Translations under genes and position numbers: made by a program
Notes under the pieces: model-generated
What the model was told of the DNA's origin: nothing
Seen by the model: the letters and a program-made list of their open reading frames with translations, nothing else
Databases searched by the model: none
Source: a virus
DNA length: 33,448 nt
Strand: one strand, 5' to 3'
IMG/VR virus record: IMGVR_UViG_3300049255_000538
Span: 1-33,448 of that record
In this document: positions 33,305-33,448 of the stretch, piece after piece
How the letters are laid out: each line of letters starts with the position of its first letter
Numbering within the stretch: position 1 is the first letter of the stretch

Positions 33305-33448
33305 ATGGATAAACGCGACTTGATCATACCGGCCCGATTCGATGCTAGGGGCGCGGCGGCCGGGCTCAAGGCGGTCGGGGAGGGCGGCGATGTCGCCGGC
33401 GACCTGGGGCAGGCCGCGGCCGCGGCGGCCGCCCAGTTTCGCAGGGCG
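33305..33448 (+). CDS. Tape-measure protein, N-terminal fragment
   Basis: This is the first 48 codons of a gene cut by the window end. It reads MDKRDLIIPARFDARGAAAG, then LKAVGEGGDVAGDLGQ and an Ala run. The ARFDARGAAAGLKAVGE pattern is like the start of phage tape-measure proteins, and the gene follows the chaperone pair as expected. The Ala-rich, helical onset also fits. Confirmation needs the remainder of the gene. Confidence 0.6.
   Translation, partial: MDKRDLIIPARFDARGAAAGLKAVGEGGDVAGDLGQAAAAAAAQFRRA

Noticed and set aside
1-33448. Attachment sites, integrase, repressor, tRNA or rRNA genes
   Set aside because: I looked for their motifs and found none; the state of the element (prophage or free phage) cannot be decided from this window.

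Overview
The window is a single, one-directional (+ strand) structural gene cluster of a tailed bacteriophage or prophage. It runs from packaging genes through head genes into the start of the tail module. The DNA is visibly GC-rich throughout. Several traits point to a planctomycete host, probably of the Isosphaera type: HEAT-like sequence of the planctomycete style, an N-terminal LEPLE-like motif in a secreted-type peptidase, many LamG/Ig-like/FN3-like adhesin domains, and leaders made of 7-base periodic repeats. This assignment is inference, because no rRNA, tRNA, integrase, repressor or att site is visible. I therefore cannot say whether this is an integrated prophage, a free phage or a decaying element.

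Layout: (1) 1-2967, accessory and possible lysis genes: a small membrane protein, a papain-like cysteine peptidase relative, two membrane-anchored coiled-coil proteins and a holin-like protein, closed by a strong GC hairpin. (2) 3049-7077, packaging: small terminase candidate, large terminase, a 40-residue membrane peptide and the portal. (3) 7128-10419, an accessory island between portal and scaffold: membrane peptides, a HEAT/CxxCxGxG protein, a broken gene, an S53 (sedolisin-type) peptidase and a glycosyltransferase. (4) 10510-15848, head assembly: scaffold candidate, SU10-type major capsid protein, and connector and virion proteins. (5) 15949-31380, about 15 kb of receptor-binding and fibre genes: a small 'adaptor' family (called A here), LamG proteins, an FN3 protein, a beta-helix tailspike, an Ig-repeat fibre and a 2367-residue giant with a glycosidase-like domain. 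(6) 31463-33448, tail genes: tail terminator candidate, tail tube candidate, a chaperone pair with a possible -1 frameshift, and the first 48 codons of a tape-measure candidate cut by the window edge.

The most notable feature is the fibre region. The pair 'A protein + LamG protein' occurs twice (15949-17437 and 23622 onward). A third, dead A copy is followed by a dead FN3 copy (18926-19791) directly downstream of the intact FN3 gene. This looks like duplication, domain grafting and decay of host-recognition modules. A second unusual feature is that at least six gene leaders contain tracts with 7-base periodicity, with a different unit at each site, usually running close to the start codon.

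No CRISPR array, tRNA, rRNA, complete insertion sequence, replication gene or lysogeny gene was found. Function calls rest on motif recognition by eye. The terminase, portal, capsid, S53 and beta-helix calls are the firmest. Most of the small proteins have no recognised family.
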